This document shows, in pieces, positions 1 through 9,029 of a stretch of 64,000 bases of DNA (positions are counted from its first letter, which is position 1; each line of letters begins with the position of its first letter). Origin of the DNA: Panulirus ornatus (Eukaryota; Arthropoda; Malacostraca; Decapoda; Palinuridae); contig NC_092262.1 in the NCBI RefSeq assembly GCF_036320965.1, positions 10,125,072-10,189,071 of the forward strand. The letters run 5' to 3'. Position numbers and translations under genes: made by a program. The notes below the pieces were generated by a model, which had not been told where the DNA came from, ran no database searches, and saw only the letters and a program-made list of their open reading frames with translations.

Positions 1-116
1 TTAGAAAAAGGATAGTGAACAACAGGATGAAGAAGTTAGGATGCTAGAGAAGGATAAAAGTGAAGTACAAGGAAGGTATGCAAATGACAGGGAGACTAAA
101 ACAATAATAACTGTGC

Positions 117-209
117 ACCTATACTACAAATGATAAAACTGCCTTATTCTTAGTATTACTATACCTATACTACAAATGACACAACTGCCTCATTCTCAGT
201 ATTGCTGTT
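117..209 (+). repeat. 46-bp tandem duplication
   Basis: ACCTATACTACAAATGA occurs at 117 and 163, followed by similar AACTGCC and TTCT-AGTATT sequence. Confidence 0.8.
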
Positions 210-1019
210 ACAACTAATGGCTTACGTCCTCATGAAATTCTCTAACTCCCCTTCCCGAGCCCAAGGCCAATCGATAAGGCTGCAAGGGCCCCATATATGC
301 AGACGGGGACTAATAGCAATCCAAGCTCCTACAAAAATCTTAAACTACTCCAGGCTACACAACAATAACTCAAATGTATGGAAACTCACCAACCCTCTAA
401 GACCCCTAACTCCTCTCATTCTATTGCCCTACATTACTACTTTTATCAATTTCCAAACTCCACGAGTAGTTCATACACGATAGAATCAAGCAAGATATCC
501 CTCTTTAACCCACAACATTACTACACACCCAACCAGTACACTCCTATGCTGGATATAAATTTTACACAACACATCCTCGGTAGCTTCAACCACCATCAAG
601 CCTCCCCTTCACACCATATTAGTGGTAGTAAATAGGTATTTGTTCATAAATGACAGCTCTATAATATTAAAAACACTAAACAGTAAATCTTACACCAATA
701 TCACTATCACAACGTAATTTTGGTACGTAATTTTGGTGACTGCCAAAGTAACAGAACAAAGATTTGCAATTTCTACCTTCCTAATGCATATTTCAAAGCA
801 GCAGCTATAATCATTCACAAACTGAGTCTACAGAATGTACCTGTCATTTCTTTCATCTCTACAGAATCAGAATTATCACAAAAGCAAACCTTATATTCAT
901 TAAATCATGACACTCACTCTACTGGATCTAGTAAAATGTCCAGAGATTATGAGAACACTTTATGCATCATGCTACATATCTTGTGTAAGATAACTTAAGG
1001 TCTCAATCCAAGTGCTTAC

Positions 1020-1082
1020 CTTCATCAGAGTTCTGGCGCTTCTTGATGCTGGTGTCACCACTGGTCATGAGAACGGTAAATC
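1020..1082 (-). CDS. TP53BP1: 53BP1 orthologue, coding exon 9 (BRCT1, first strand)
   Basis: 21 residues, acceptor ATTACAG, donor GTAAGCA, phase 1 in and out. It encodes FTVLMTSGDTSIKKRQNSDE, corresponding to the FLLT-type strand and following loop of human BRCT1. Only this frame is open: the other two have stops. It is separated from exon 8 by a 6.9-kb intron full of LINE and SINE sequence. The rest of the tandem BRCT region must lie beyond the left edge, so the gene is partial here. Full length would be close to that of human 53BP1 (about 1,970 residues). Confidence 0.78.
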
Positions 1083-1159
1083 CTGTAATATAAATTCATA
1101 ATTCAAGTTCTTGCAGTACTGACAGCCAAAAATGCTATCTTTTTATTTATTATTCATTA

Positions 1160-1272
1160 TGCTTTGTTGCTGTCTCCTGCATTAGCAAGGTAGCACATGG
1201 AAACAGACGAAAGAATGGCCCAACCCACCCACATACACATACGCACATATACATACCTATACATCTCAACGT

Positions 1273-1277
<5 letters not shown>
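1160..1277 (-). mobile_element. LINE tail fragment
   Basis: Minus-strand LINE 3' end (GCATTAGCAAGGTAGC, AAACAGACGAAAG) running into the TA microsatellite. It is 80 bases from 53BP1 exon 9. Confidence 0.8.
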
Positions 1278-1345
<68 letters not shown>

Positions 1346-1348
1346 ATA
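1277..1348. repeat. (TA)n microsatellite
   Basis: About 70 bases of TA between a LINE tail and SINE S1. Confidence 0.97.
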
Positions 1349-1360
1349 TGTATATATATC

Positions 1361-1592
1361 TTTCTTTCACACTATTCGCCATTTCCCGCATTAGCGAGGT
1401 AGCGTTGAGAACAGACGACTGGGCCCTTGAGGGAATATCCTCACCTGGGCCCCTTCTCTGTTCCCTCTTTTGGAGAATTAAAAAAAAAAGTGAGAGGGGA
1501 GGATTTCCGGCCCCCCGCTCCCTCCCCTTTTAGTCGCCTTCTGCGACACGCGGGGATGCGTGGGAGGTGTTCTTTCTCCCCTATCCCCGGGG
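1361..1592 (-). mobile_element. SINE-like element S1, full length
   Basis: About 230 bases between two TA microsatellites. On its sense (minus) strand: head GGGGATAGGGGAGAAAG, a hairpin-like GTCG...CGAC, a T/A-rich middle, GGCCCAG, then the tail CGCTACCTCGCTAATGCGGG. Confidence 0.85.
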
Positions 1593-1613
1593 ATATATAT
1601 ATATATATATACA

Positions 1614-3683
1614 ATGGAAGCAAGGGGAGTGGGGGAGGAATGGGATGTATTTAGGGAATCAGTGATGGATTGCGCAAAAGATGCTTGTGGCATGAGAAGA
1701 GTGGGAGGTGGGTTGATTAGAAAGGGTAGTGAGTGGTGGCATGAAGAAGTAAGAGTATTAGTGAAAGAGAAGAGAGAGGCATTTGGACGATTTTTGCAGG
1801 GAAAAAATGCAATTGAGTGGGAGATGTATAAAAGAAAGAGAACGGAGGTCAAGAGAAAGGTGCAAGAGGTGAAAAAAAGGGCAAATGAGAGTTGGGGTGA
1901 GAGAGTATCATTAAATTTTAGGGAGAATAAAAAGATGTTCTGGAAGGAGGTAAATAAAGTGCGTAAGACAAGGGAGCAAATGGGAACTTCAGTGAAGGGC
2001 GCAAATGGGGAGGTGATAACAAGTAGTGGTGATGTGAGAAGGAGATGGAGTGAGTATTTTGAAGGTTTGTTGAATGTGTTTGATGATAGAGTGGCAGATA
2101 TAGGGTGTTTTGGTCGAGGTGGTGTGCAAAGTGAGAGGGTTAGGGAAAATGATTTGGTAAACAGAGAAGAGGTAGTGAAAGCTTTGCGGAAGATGAAAGC
2201 CGGCAAGGCAGCAGGTTTGGATGGTATTGCAGTGGAATTTATTAAAAAAGGGGGTGACTGTATTGTTGACTGGTTGGTAAGGTTATTTAATGTATGTATG
2301 ACTCATGGTGAGGTGCCTGAGGAGTGGCGGAATGCGTGCATAGTGCCATTGTACAAAGGCAAAGGGGATAAGAGTGAGTGCTCAAATTACAGAGGTATAA
2401 GTTTGTTGAGTATTCCTGGTAAATTATATGGGAGGGTATTGATTGAGAGGGTGAAGGCATGTACAGAGCATCAGATTGGGGAAGAGCAGTGTGGTTTCAG
2501 AAGTGGTAGAGGATGTGTGGATCAGGTGTTTGCTTTGAAGATTGTATGTGAGAAATACTTAGAAAAGCAAATGGATTTGTATGTAGCATTTATGGATCTG
2601 GAGAAGGCATATGATAGAGTTGATAGAGATGCTCTGTGGAAGGTATTAAGAATATATGGGGTGGGAAGAAAGTTGTTAGAAGCAGTGAAAAGTTTTTATC
2701 GAGGATGTAAGGCATGTGTACGTGTAGGAAGAGAGGAAAGTGATTGGTTCTCAGTGAATGTAGGTTTGCGGCAGGGGTGTGTGATGTCTCCATGGTTGTT
2801 TAATTTGTTTATGGATGGGGTTGTTAGGGAGGTAAATGCAAGAGTTTTGGAAAGAGGGGCAAGTATGAAGTCTGTTGGGGATGAGAGAGCTTGGGAAGTG
2901 AGTCAGTTGTTGTTCGCTGATGATACAGCGCTGGTGGCTGATTCATGTGAGAAACTGCAGAAGCTGGTGACTGAGTTTGGTAAAGTGTGTGGAAGAAGAA
3001 AGTTAAGAGTAAATGTGAATAAGAGCAAGGTTATTAGGTACAGTAGGGTTGAGGGTCAAGTCAATTGGGAGGTGAGTATGAATGGAGAAAAACTGGAGGA
3101 AGTGAAGTGTTTTAGATATCTGGGAGTGGATCTGGCAGCGGATGGAACCATGGAAGCGGAAGTGGATCATAGGGTGGGGGAGGGGGCGAAAATTCTGGGG
3201 GCCTTGAAGAATGTGTGGAAGTCGAGAACATTATCTCGGAAAGCAAAAATGGGTATGTTTGAAGGAATAGTGGTTCCAACAATGTTGTATGGTTGCGAGG
3301 CGTGGGCTATGGATAGAGTTGTGCGCAGGAGGATGGATGTGCTGGAAATGAGATGTTTGAGGACAATGTGTGGTGTGAGGTGGTTTGATCGAGTGAGTAA
3401 CGTAAGGGTAAGAGAGATGTGTGGAAATAAAAAGAGCGTGGTTGAGAGAGCAGAAGAGGGTGTTTTGAAGTGGTTTGGGCACATGGAGAGGATGAGTGAG
3501 GAAAGATTGACCAAGAGGATATATGTGTCGGAGGTGGAGGGAGCAAGGAGAAGAGGGAGACCAAATTGGAGGTGGAAAGATGGAGTGAAAAAGATTTTGT
3601 GTGATCGGGGCCTGAACATGCAGGAGGGTGAAAGGAGGGCAAGGAATAGAGTGAATTGGAGCGATGTGGTATACCGGGGTTGA
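1614..3683 (+). CDS. LINE reverse transcriptase ORF (copy A)
   Basis: About 690 residues. In order: a linker rich in Lys/Glu helices; RT motifs YRGISLLSIPGKLYGRV, EEQCGFRSGRGCVDQVF, AFMDLEKAYDRV (motif A Asp), GLRQGCVMSPWLFN (motif B) and FADD at 2913-2924 (catalytic Asp pair); then a thumb region with YLGVDLAADG; and a basic C-terminus with WFGHMERMSEERL and GRPNWRWKDGVKK, as in RTE/CR1-like LINEs. It would copy LINE RNA by target-primed reverse transcription. With no endonuclease it is not autonomous. The frame also runs back through the TA repeat to 1560, which is not LINE sequence. The clade is not resolved by eye. Confidence 0.9.
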   Translation: MEARGVGEEWDVFRESVMDCAKDACGMRRVGGGLIRKGSEWWHEEVRVLVKEKREAFGRFLQGKNAIEWEMYKRKRTEVKRKVQEVKKRANESWGERVSLNFRENKKMFWKEVNKVRKTREQMGTSVKGANGEVITSSGDVRRRWSEYFEGLLNVFDDRVADIGCFGRGGVQSERVRENDLVNREEVVKALRKMKAGKAAGLDGIAVEFIKKGGDCIVDWLVRLFNVCMTHGEVPEEWRNACIVPLYKGKGDKSECSNYRGISLLSIPGKLYGRVLIERVKACTEHQIGEEQCGFRSGRGCVDQVFALKIVCEKYLEKQMDLYVAFMDLEKAYDRVDRDALWKVLRIYGVGRKLLEAVKSFYRGCKACVRVGREESDWFSVNVGLRQGCVMSPWLFNLFMDGVVREVNARVLERGASMKSVGDERAWEVSQLLFADDTALVADSCEKLQKLVTEFGKVCGRRKLRVNVNKSKVIRYSRVEGQVNWEVSMNGEKLEEVKCFRYLGVDLAADGTMEAEVDHRVGEGAKILGALKNVWKSRTLSRKAKMGMFEGIVVPTMLYGCEAWAMDRVVRRRMDVLEMRCLRTMCGVRWFDRVSNVRVREMCGNKKSVVERAEEGVLKWFGHMERMSEERLTKRIYVSEVEGARRRGRPNWRWKDGVKKILCDRGLNMQEGERRARNRVNWSDVVYRG

Positions 3684-3867
3684 CGTGCTGTCAGTGGATT
3701 GAATCAAGGCATGTGAAGCGTCTGGGGTAAACCATGGAAAGCTGTGTAGGTATGTATATTTGCGTGTGTAGACGTATGTATATACATGTGTATGGGGGGG
3801 GCCATTTCTTTCGTCTGTTTCCTTGCGCTACCTCGCAAATGCGGGAGACAGCGACAAAGTATAAAAA

Positions 3868-3875
<8 letters not shown>
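1614..3875 (+). mobile_element. LINE copy A, 5'-truncated, open RT frame, short 3' UTR
   Basis: Starts right after a TA microsatellite and a SINE, and ends in the LINE tail (GCGGGAGACAGCGAC, then A-run). The reverse-transcriptase frame is unbroken from 1614 to 3683, the only copy here with no stop or frameshift. The endonuclease domain is missing. The 3' UTR lacks about 400 bases present in other copies. It lies antisense to the 53BP1 transcript, in the intron between exons 8 and 9. Confidence 0.93.
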
Positions 3876-3906
<31 letters not shown>

Positions 3907-3938
<32 letters not shown>

Positions 3939-4060
3939 TTTCCAAAAGAAGGAACAGAGAAGTGGGCCAGGTGAGGATATTCCCTCAAAGGCCCAGTCCT
4001 CTGTTCTTAACGCTACCTCGCTAATCGCGGGAAATGGCGAATAGTATGAAAGAAAAGAAA

Positions 4061-4062
<2 letters not shown>
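3907..4062 (+). mobile_element. SINE-like element S2, 5'-truncated
   Basis: From the internal T-run to the GCGAATAGTATGAAAG tail. It sits between the tails of LINE copies A and B. Confidence 0.85.

Positions 4063-4096
<34 letters not shown>
4062..4096. repeat. (TA)n microsatellite
   Basis: TA tract between SINE S2 and LINE B. Confidence 0.95.
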
Positions 4097-4098
<2 letters not shown>

Positions 4099-4683
4099 TC
4101 AGACATATACATATATACACATGTACATAATTTATATTGTCTGCCCTTATTCATTCCCATCGCCACCCTGCCACACATGAAATGACACCCCACTCCTCCC
4201 CCATGTGTGCGAGGTAGCGCTAGGAAAAGACAACAAAGGACACATTCGTTCATCTCAGTCTCTAGTTGTCATGTATAATGCAACGAAACCACAGCTCCCT
4301 TTCCACATCCAGGCCCCACAAAACTTTCCATGGTTTACTCCAGATGCTTCACATGCCCTGGTTCAATCCACTGACAGCACGTTGACCCATGTATACCACA
4401 TCGATCCAATTCACTCTATTCCTTGCACGCCTTTCACCCTCCTGCATGTTCAGGCCCCAATCACTCAAAATCTTTTTCACTCCATCCTTCCACCTCCAAT
4501 TTGGTCTCCCACTTCCTCGATCCCTCCACCTCTGACACATATATCCTCTTGGTCAATCTTTCCTCACTCATTCTCTCCATGTGACACTCTATCACATACT
4601 CCCACCACTCCTGTTTCAGGAGTAGTGCTACTCCTTCCCTTGCTCTCACTAACCTCTGACTTTACTCCCCAAGACATTCTATG
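4097..4683 (-). mobile_element. LINE copy B, internally deleted
   Basis: Minus-strand 3' UTR and C-terminal coding part (4097-4585) joined directly to an endonuclease-region segment (about 4585-4683, LLLKQEWWEYV). The whole RT core is missing. The left end lies in a TA microsatellite next to SINE S2. Confidence 0.85.
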
Positions 4684-4871
4684 TACTTTTGAAAGTTAAA
4701 AGACAACAGGAAAGATTTATAGCTCATGCAATGTAAGAAACAATGATACATCTTCTGGGTTTACAAACTGCGGTTGCACTATGCTTCCTTTCATCAATTC
4801 CTCAACTAACATTATGAAAAGCTCAAATCTGATTTACACATACAAGAAGAACTTACTCATCCAAAGAAAAA

Positions 4872-6077
4872 GGTGAATAAATAACCAGCTGGTGACCTAT
4901 AATGACAGATGAGACTTATCCCTTCATGAACTCCAAGTAACATGGAACAAAAAGTGTACTTACATTTTGGAAAATTCACACAAAATTTCTATATGCATAA
5001 ATTTATCTATCTACATAGGTTATTACAACAACTAAAAAGAGTTTTAAAAAGCAAAAAGCATCATCCTTCTGGGGCAGTGTCCTGTGAGATGTAAAAGATT
5101 CTCTAAGACCCATTGGGGTTGGAAGCATCTAAAGCCTCAGCCTATGATGTGGCTGACACCTGTCAACCCTCATTATCCAACTTTAAGGTAGTGGCCTTCA
5201 TCTCCAACTGGACTCCCCATCCCCTGTCAATCAGCAATCTCTACTCAGTAACGTTATTCTAGCATATTATGGCTACGCTTAAGGTTTTGTCTTAGATGGA
5301 ATTCTTCCCTAGCTCTTCCCTCCTTCTAAAAAAGCATTATGAATCAGTATTCAGAGAGCCAACAACCACTTTACAGACAAACCACACAAAAGACTTTTTC
5401 TCTAAAGAGTAACTCTTCTACATTACACAAAGTGGCCATCACCAACAAATCACATGATATAAAGAGAAGAAACTGGTGAATAAATAACCAGCTGGTGACC
5501 TATAATGACAGATGAGACATCCCTTGGTGAGTTCCAAGTAACATGGAACAAAAAGTGTACTTACATTTTAGCAAATACACACAAAATTTCTGTAAGCATA
5601 AATTCATCAATCAACATGGATTACTACGACAACTGAAAAAAAGAGTTTTGAAAAGTGAAAAGCGGTATCCTTCTGGGGCAGTGCCATTTGAGATGTAAAA
5701 GATTCTCTAAGACCTATTGGAGTTGGAAACATCTAAAGCCCTGCCCTATGGTGTGGCTGACACCTGTCAACCTTCACTATCCATCTCTGAGGTTGTGGCC
5801 TTTGTCTTCATCTGGACTCCCCACCCGTGACAATCAGCAATCTCTACTCAGTAATGTTATTCTGGCATACCATGGCTAATCTTATGGTCTCGTCTTACTG
5901 AGATGGAATTCTTAACTGGCTCTTGCCCTCCTTCTAAAAAAGCAATATGAATCAGTATTCAGAGCCAAAAACCACATTACAGATAAACCAATCAACAAAC
6001 TTTTTCCCTAAACAGTAACTCTCCTACATTAAACAGAGTAGGTATCACCAACAAACCACAAGAGTTCAAGAGAAGAA
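4872..6077 (+). repeat. 603-bp tandem duplication
   Basis: Two direct copies, 4872-5474 and 5475-6077, both starting GGTGAATAAATAACCAGCTG and containing TTCTGGGGCAGTG. They differ by scattered substitutions and small indels. Non-coding, in the intron between 53BP1 exons 8 and 9. Confidence 0.9.
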
Positions 6078-6149
6078 TTAAGAGCATGCTTAAGCACTTT
6101 ACCCAAAGGACTCCTGGTACTCAGTCTTCATAAAGAAATGCAAAACAAT

Positions 6150-6860
6150 TGTTGTACGAGCACTAAATATCCTCTGAAGAAAAAGTTCAGATGATAGCAT
6201 CATCCCTGAGAGTCTAAATCTGGCTCACATTACCCCACTCAACAAAGGTGGAAGCAAAACAATCACAAAAAACTACTGACCAATAGCACTAACACTGCAC
6301 ATCAAAATCTTTGAAACAGTCTTAAGAGGAAAAAGGACTGAACTGATAAAATAAAGCAATGAAAAACATGGTTTCTGAGTGGGAAGATCTTGCCTCTTTC
6401 AGTTGCTTGACCACTATGACAAGATTACTGAGGCTCATCAGAACAAAAACGTACTAATGTGATTTATACAGACTTTACAAAAGTATTTGATACATGTGAC
6501 CAATGGCGTCATAGCACATAATGTGCATCAGACAAAAGCAACCAGAAAATTTACATATACATGCAACTTTTTCACTATCAAATCACAAGACACCAGGGCA
6601 ACTCTAGTACCTCCACAGTAAAATGCTCAGTCCCCCAAGAAACTGTACTTGCAGTCCCTCAAGGAACTGTACTTATATCCCTCTTGCTCATCATCCTTAT
6701 ATCTGGCACTGATGCAAGCACGTCACAGATTCATATCATCTTTGCATGTGATACTAGAACAGGTATGACAATCACATCAGCAGAGGTAGCTGAAAGGCTA
6801 CAAAGAAACGCAAAGGAAATCTTTCACCAGCCACTGAGAACATCACTCATTTAATTAGGG
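6150..6860 (+). mobile_element. Relic of a second LINE family
   Basis: Broken frames spell HITPLNKGGSK, a KIFETVLRG-like stretch, FIQTLQKYLIH (degenerate YTDFTKAFD) and VPQGTVLISLL (motif B), then FACDTR in place of FADDT. This resembles CR1/Jockey-type RTs and differs from the main LINE. Confidence 0.65.
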
Positions 6861-7373
6861 TTAACTTAGTTTTAACTCCTCTGTTATGGGGAATATAAAG
6901 AAATAAAAAACAATACAGAAAACCAAACAGACACAGACATTGTGTTGAATCAGTTGAAAGATGTGAGAGACTTTGAAGTAAAAATGTCATATAACATTAG
7001 GTTGGTGGGATGGATCCTACAGACTTTCAAGACAAGAGGAGAAAAGCCAAAGGTAATACTTTTCGAGGTACTAATTCTTTCATGAGTAAAACATCGGTGT
7101 TATAACATCAGCCTACATGGCAGGTAAAAATGTAAAATCAAAAAGTGTTCGCAAATTTTCCAAGTGCCATATTAACATGGTAAAGGACCTAAATCACAGG
7201 GAATAGATGAAATCACCAAGGCTTTACTCCCTGAAGCACAAACTCAACAGGTATATCACCATCTACATCTGGATAAACCCAGATGGCATGGTCCTTTAAT
7301 CACACTCAGAAATAACTTCCTACTGGCGTAACAGGCATGGAAGACTTTAATACAATGGTGTGATATGCACAAA

Positions 7374-7635
7374 AAGCTGTGTGAGTTAAGTGTTGTCAAG
7401 TGTTAATATGACAAGAAGATTATGTTTATGGACAGAATGCCAGTTGTCCACATGTTAGAGTCAGAAAGAAAAGACAACTACCTTGGTCAGAGGAGTGCAA
7501 CTTGACAACCACCAAAGTGCCAGCTCACTAAGCAGATTTCCCTAACTCTTCTGATTCCCAGGTGGGTACTACTGGTAATATACCTCCCTGGTCGTTGGCT
7601 GCCTAAAAACTCCTATATACCTACCATGTTTTTCA
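7374..7635 (+). repeat. Dispersed repeat family 3, copy 1
   Basis: Shares AAGTGTTGTCAAGTGTTA, AAAGACA(A/G)CTACC and TCCCTGGTC-TGG with copies at 15.4-16.0 kb and 49.0-49.5 kb. No ORF; no minisatellite part in this copy. Confidence 0.75.
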
Positions 7636-8014
7636 CTTGTGCTAATCATCATGTGCTAATACATTAGTGTCATAGCATCCTCTGTTGTCCAAAAATGTTC
7701 AGCTAGCATTCATAGCATTGTATCAGATGATGAATGACCTCAGCCTCCAAAAATCATCGCCTTCATTTGTGTACATGATCACTTTATAATGATATCAAGA
7801 TGTATGTTTTTATCTGATTATCAACTGCAACCAAAAACTGTAATCTACCACCTTGAAACTCCCATTATGGCACAGTTCAAATAATGCAAGTGTACCAATT
7901 CATTTTATGAGCAAAACAATAAAGTTCATAATAGCATAAATGGAAGAAACATGACCAATACATACCACAAAACCTGCACTGGACATTGAAACATCAAACT
8001 CAGAGTGAACCTGC

Positions 8015-8125
8015 CTTCAAATAATTGAGAACCAACAGGGGGGAGTGGACCCAGCTCTGTGTTGACAGGAACATCCTCTTCCACTTTTTGTAATTTCTTT
8101 GGTGTCTGGGTACTGCTGTTCTGAC
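8015..8125 (-). CDS. TP53BP1: 53BP1 orthologue, coding exon 8 (entry to BRCT1)
   Basis: 37 residues, acceptor AATTTCAG, phase 1 in and out. It encodes STQTPKKLQKVEEDVP and then GPLPPVGSQLFEG. Human 53BP1 has a GPLP-x4-LF-x-G sequence at the start of its first BRCT domain, so this exon leads into BRCT1. The only 3' end that keeps frame with exon 9 is a GC donor (AAG|GCAGGT); the nearby GT sites give the wrong phase. With it, the protein reads LFEG-FTVLMTSGD, matching the BRCT1 first strand. STQTP is also a plausible LC8 (DYNLL)-type TQT motif. Confidence 0.8.
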
Positions 8126-8479
8126 CTGAAATTTTTCTGCATTAAAATCAAGCTTCTAGCATTACATTGCAAATGAGCAATACAATGAATCTTACATGTT
8201 ACTCAGTTTCTAAGTTAGCTGCATATACCACCCTCATCCTTTCCTTGAGCAGAACTGTTGCTGATGTCCCTGTATTCATACCCTATGAAACCCAGATTAA
8301 TTAGACCACAAAAGTTTTGTAGGGTGTTACTCTAGCGTGCACAAACAACATCTGTCTAAGCCTGAGACCAGGATCAAAGTAAGAGTGTTCCCGTAAGTGT
8401 AACAGTGCTTCTGAGGTCTTGACTAATCATGTGAAACATGCAATATATCAAAAATTACCTTTAAATGTATCCTTTGACA

Positions 8480-8805
8480 GAAAGAGAGACTGAATGGCTT
8501 GTATGAGGCATATAAGGGTCTAAGAAAGTGTATGATAGGTTGACAAGGATGCTTTGGTGTTATAATCATACGATGTAAGAAGAAAGCTACTGGCAGTGAG
8601 GAGTTTCTATCATGAAAGTAAGGCTTGTGTGCGAGTAAGAAAGGAGGAGGGTGACTGGTTCCAGGTGAAAGCAGATCTGCAGCAGGGGCATGTAATGTTT
8701 ATGTTTATGTTCATGTTTATAGATAAATGTGAGGGTCTTGGAGAGAGGGACATGTCTGCAGTCTGTTGGGAGTTGAGGGCCCGGGAGGTAAGTGAGTGAG
8801 TATTG
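8480..8805 (+). mobile_element. Old LINE relic (RT fragment)
   Basis: Diverged copy of the same LINE: a KACVRV-like stretch (8610-8640), GDWF, and a degraded motif B followed by an expanded TTTATG tract (8697-8722). It lies in the intron between 53BP1 exons 7 and 8. Confidence 0.65.
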
Positions 8806-9029
8806 TACATGATTAAGTGCACTGATGTACTGTAAGGTTAATATGACATGGGATATATCTAGTGACAGTAAAAATGCCACATGCTTGTTAGGCACAACTG
8901 TATTCAACAGTGACCTACTGAAGCATGCATGTGAAGCTCGTGAGACTCTACGAGATGAAGTTCAAACATTCCATGCTCTAATCTGTATAACAGCCCAAAG
9001 ATATGAGAATAGATGAACTTTTACCCTAC

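Noticed and set aside
1197..1394. ORF encoding alternating Tyr-Ile
   Set aside because: Translation of a TA microsatellite and LINE tail.
1560..1613. Upstream extension of the LINE A frame through SINE and TA repeat
   Set aside because: An ORF by chance across unrelated repeat sequence; LINE homology starts after the TA tract.
1478..2206. 242-codon minus-strand ORF across LINE A (and similar antisense ORFs at 23547-24260, 29418-30101, 30883-31533)
   Set aside because: Shadow of the C-poor LINE sense strand; the peptides are Ser/Thr/Pro/Phe-rich with no motif.
5655..5879. 74-codon plus-strand ORF
   Set aside because: Lies in the 603-bp tandem duplication and is broken in the other copy; no coding signature.
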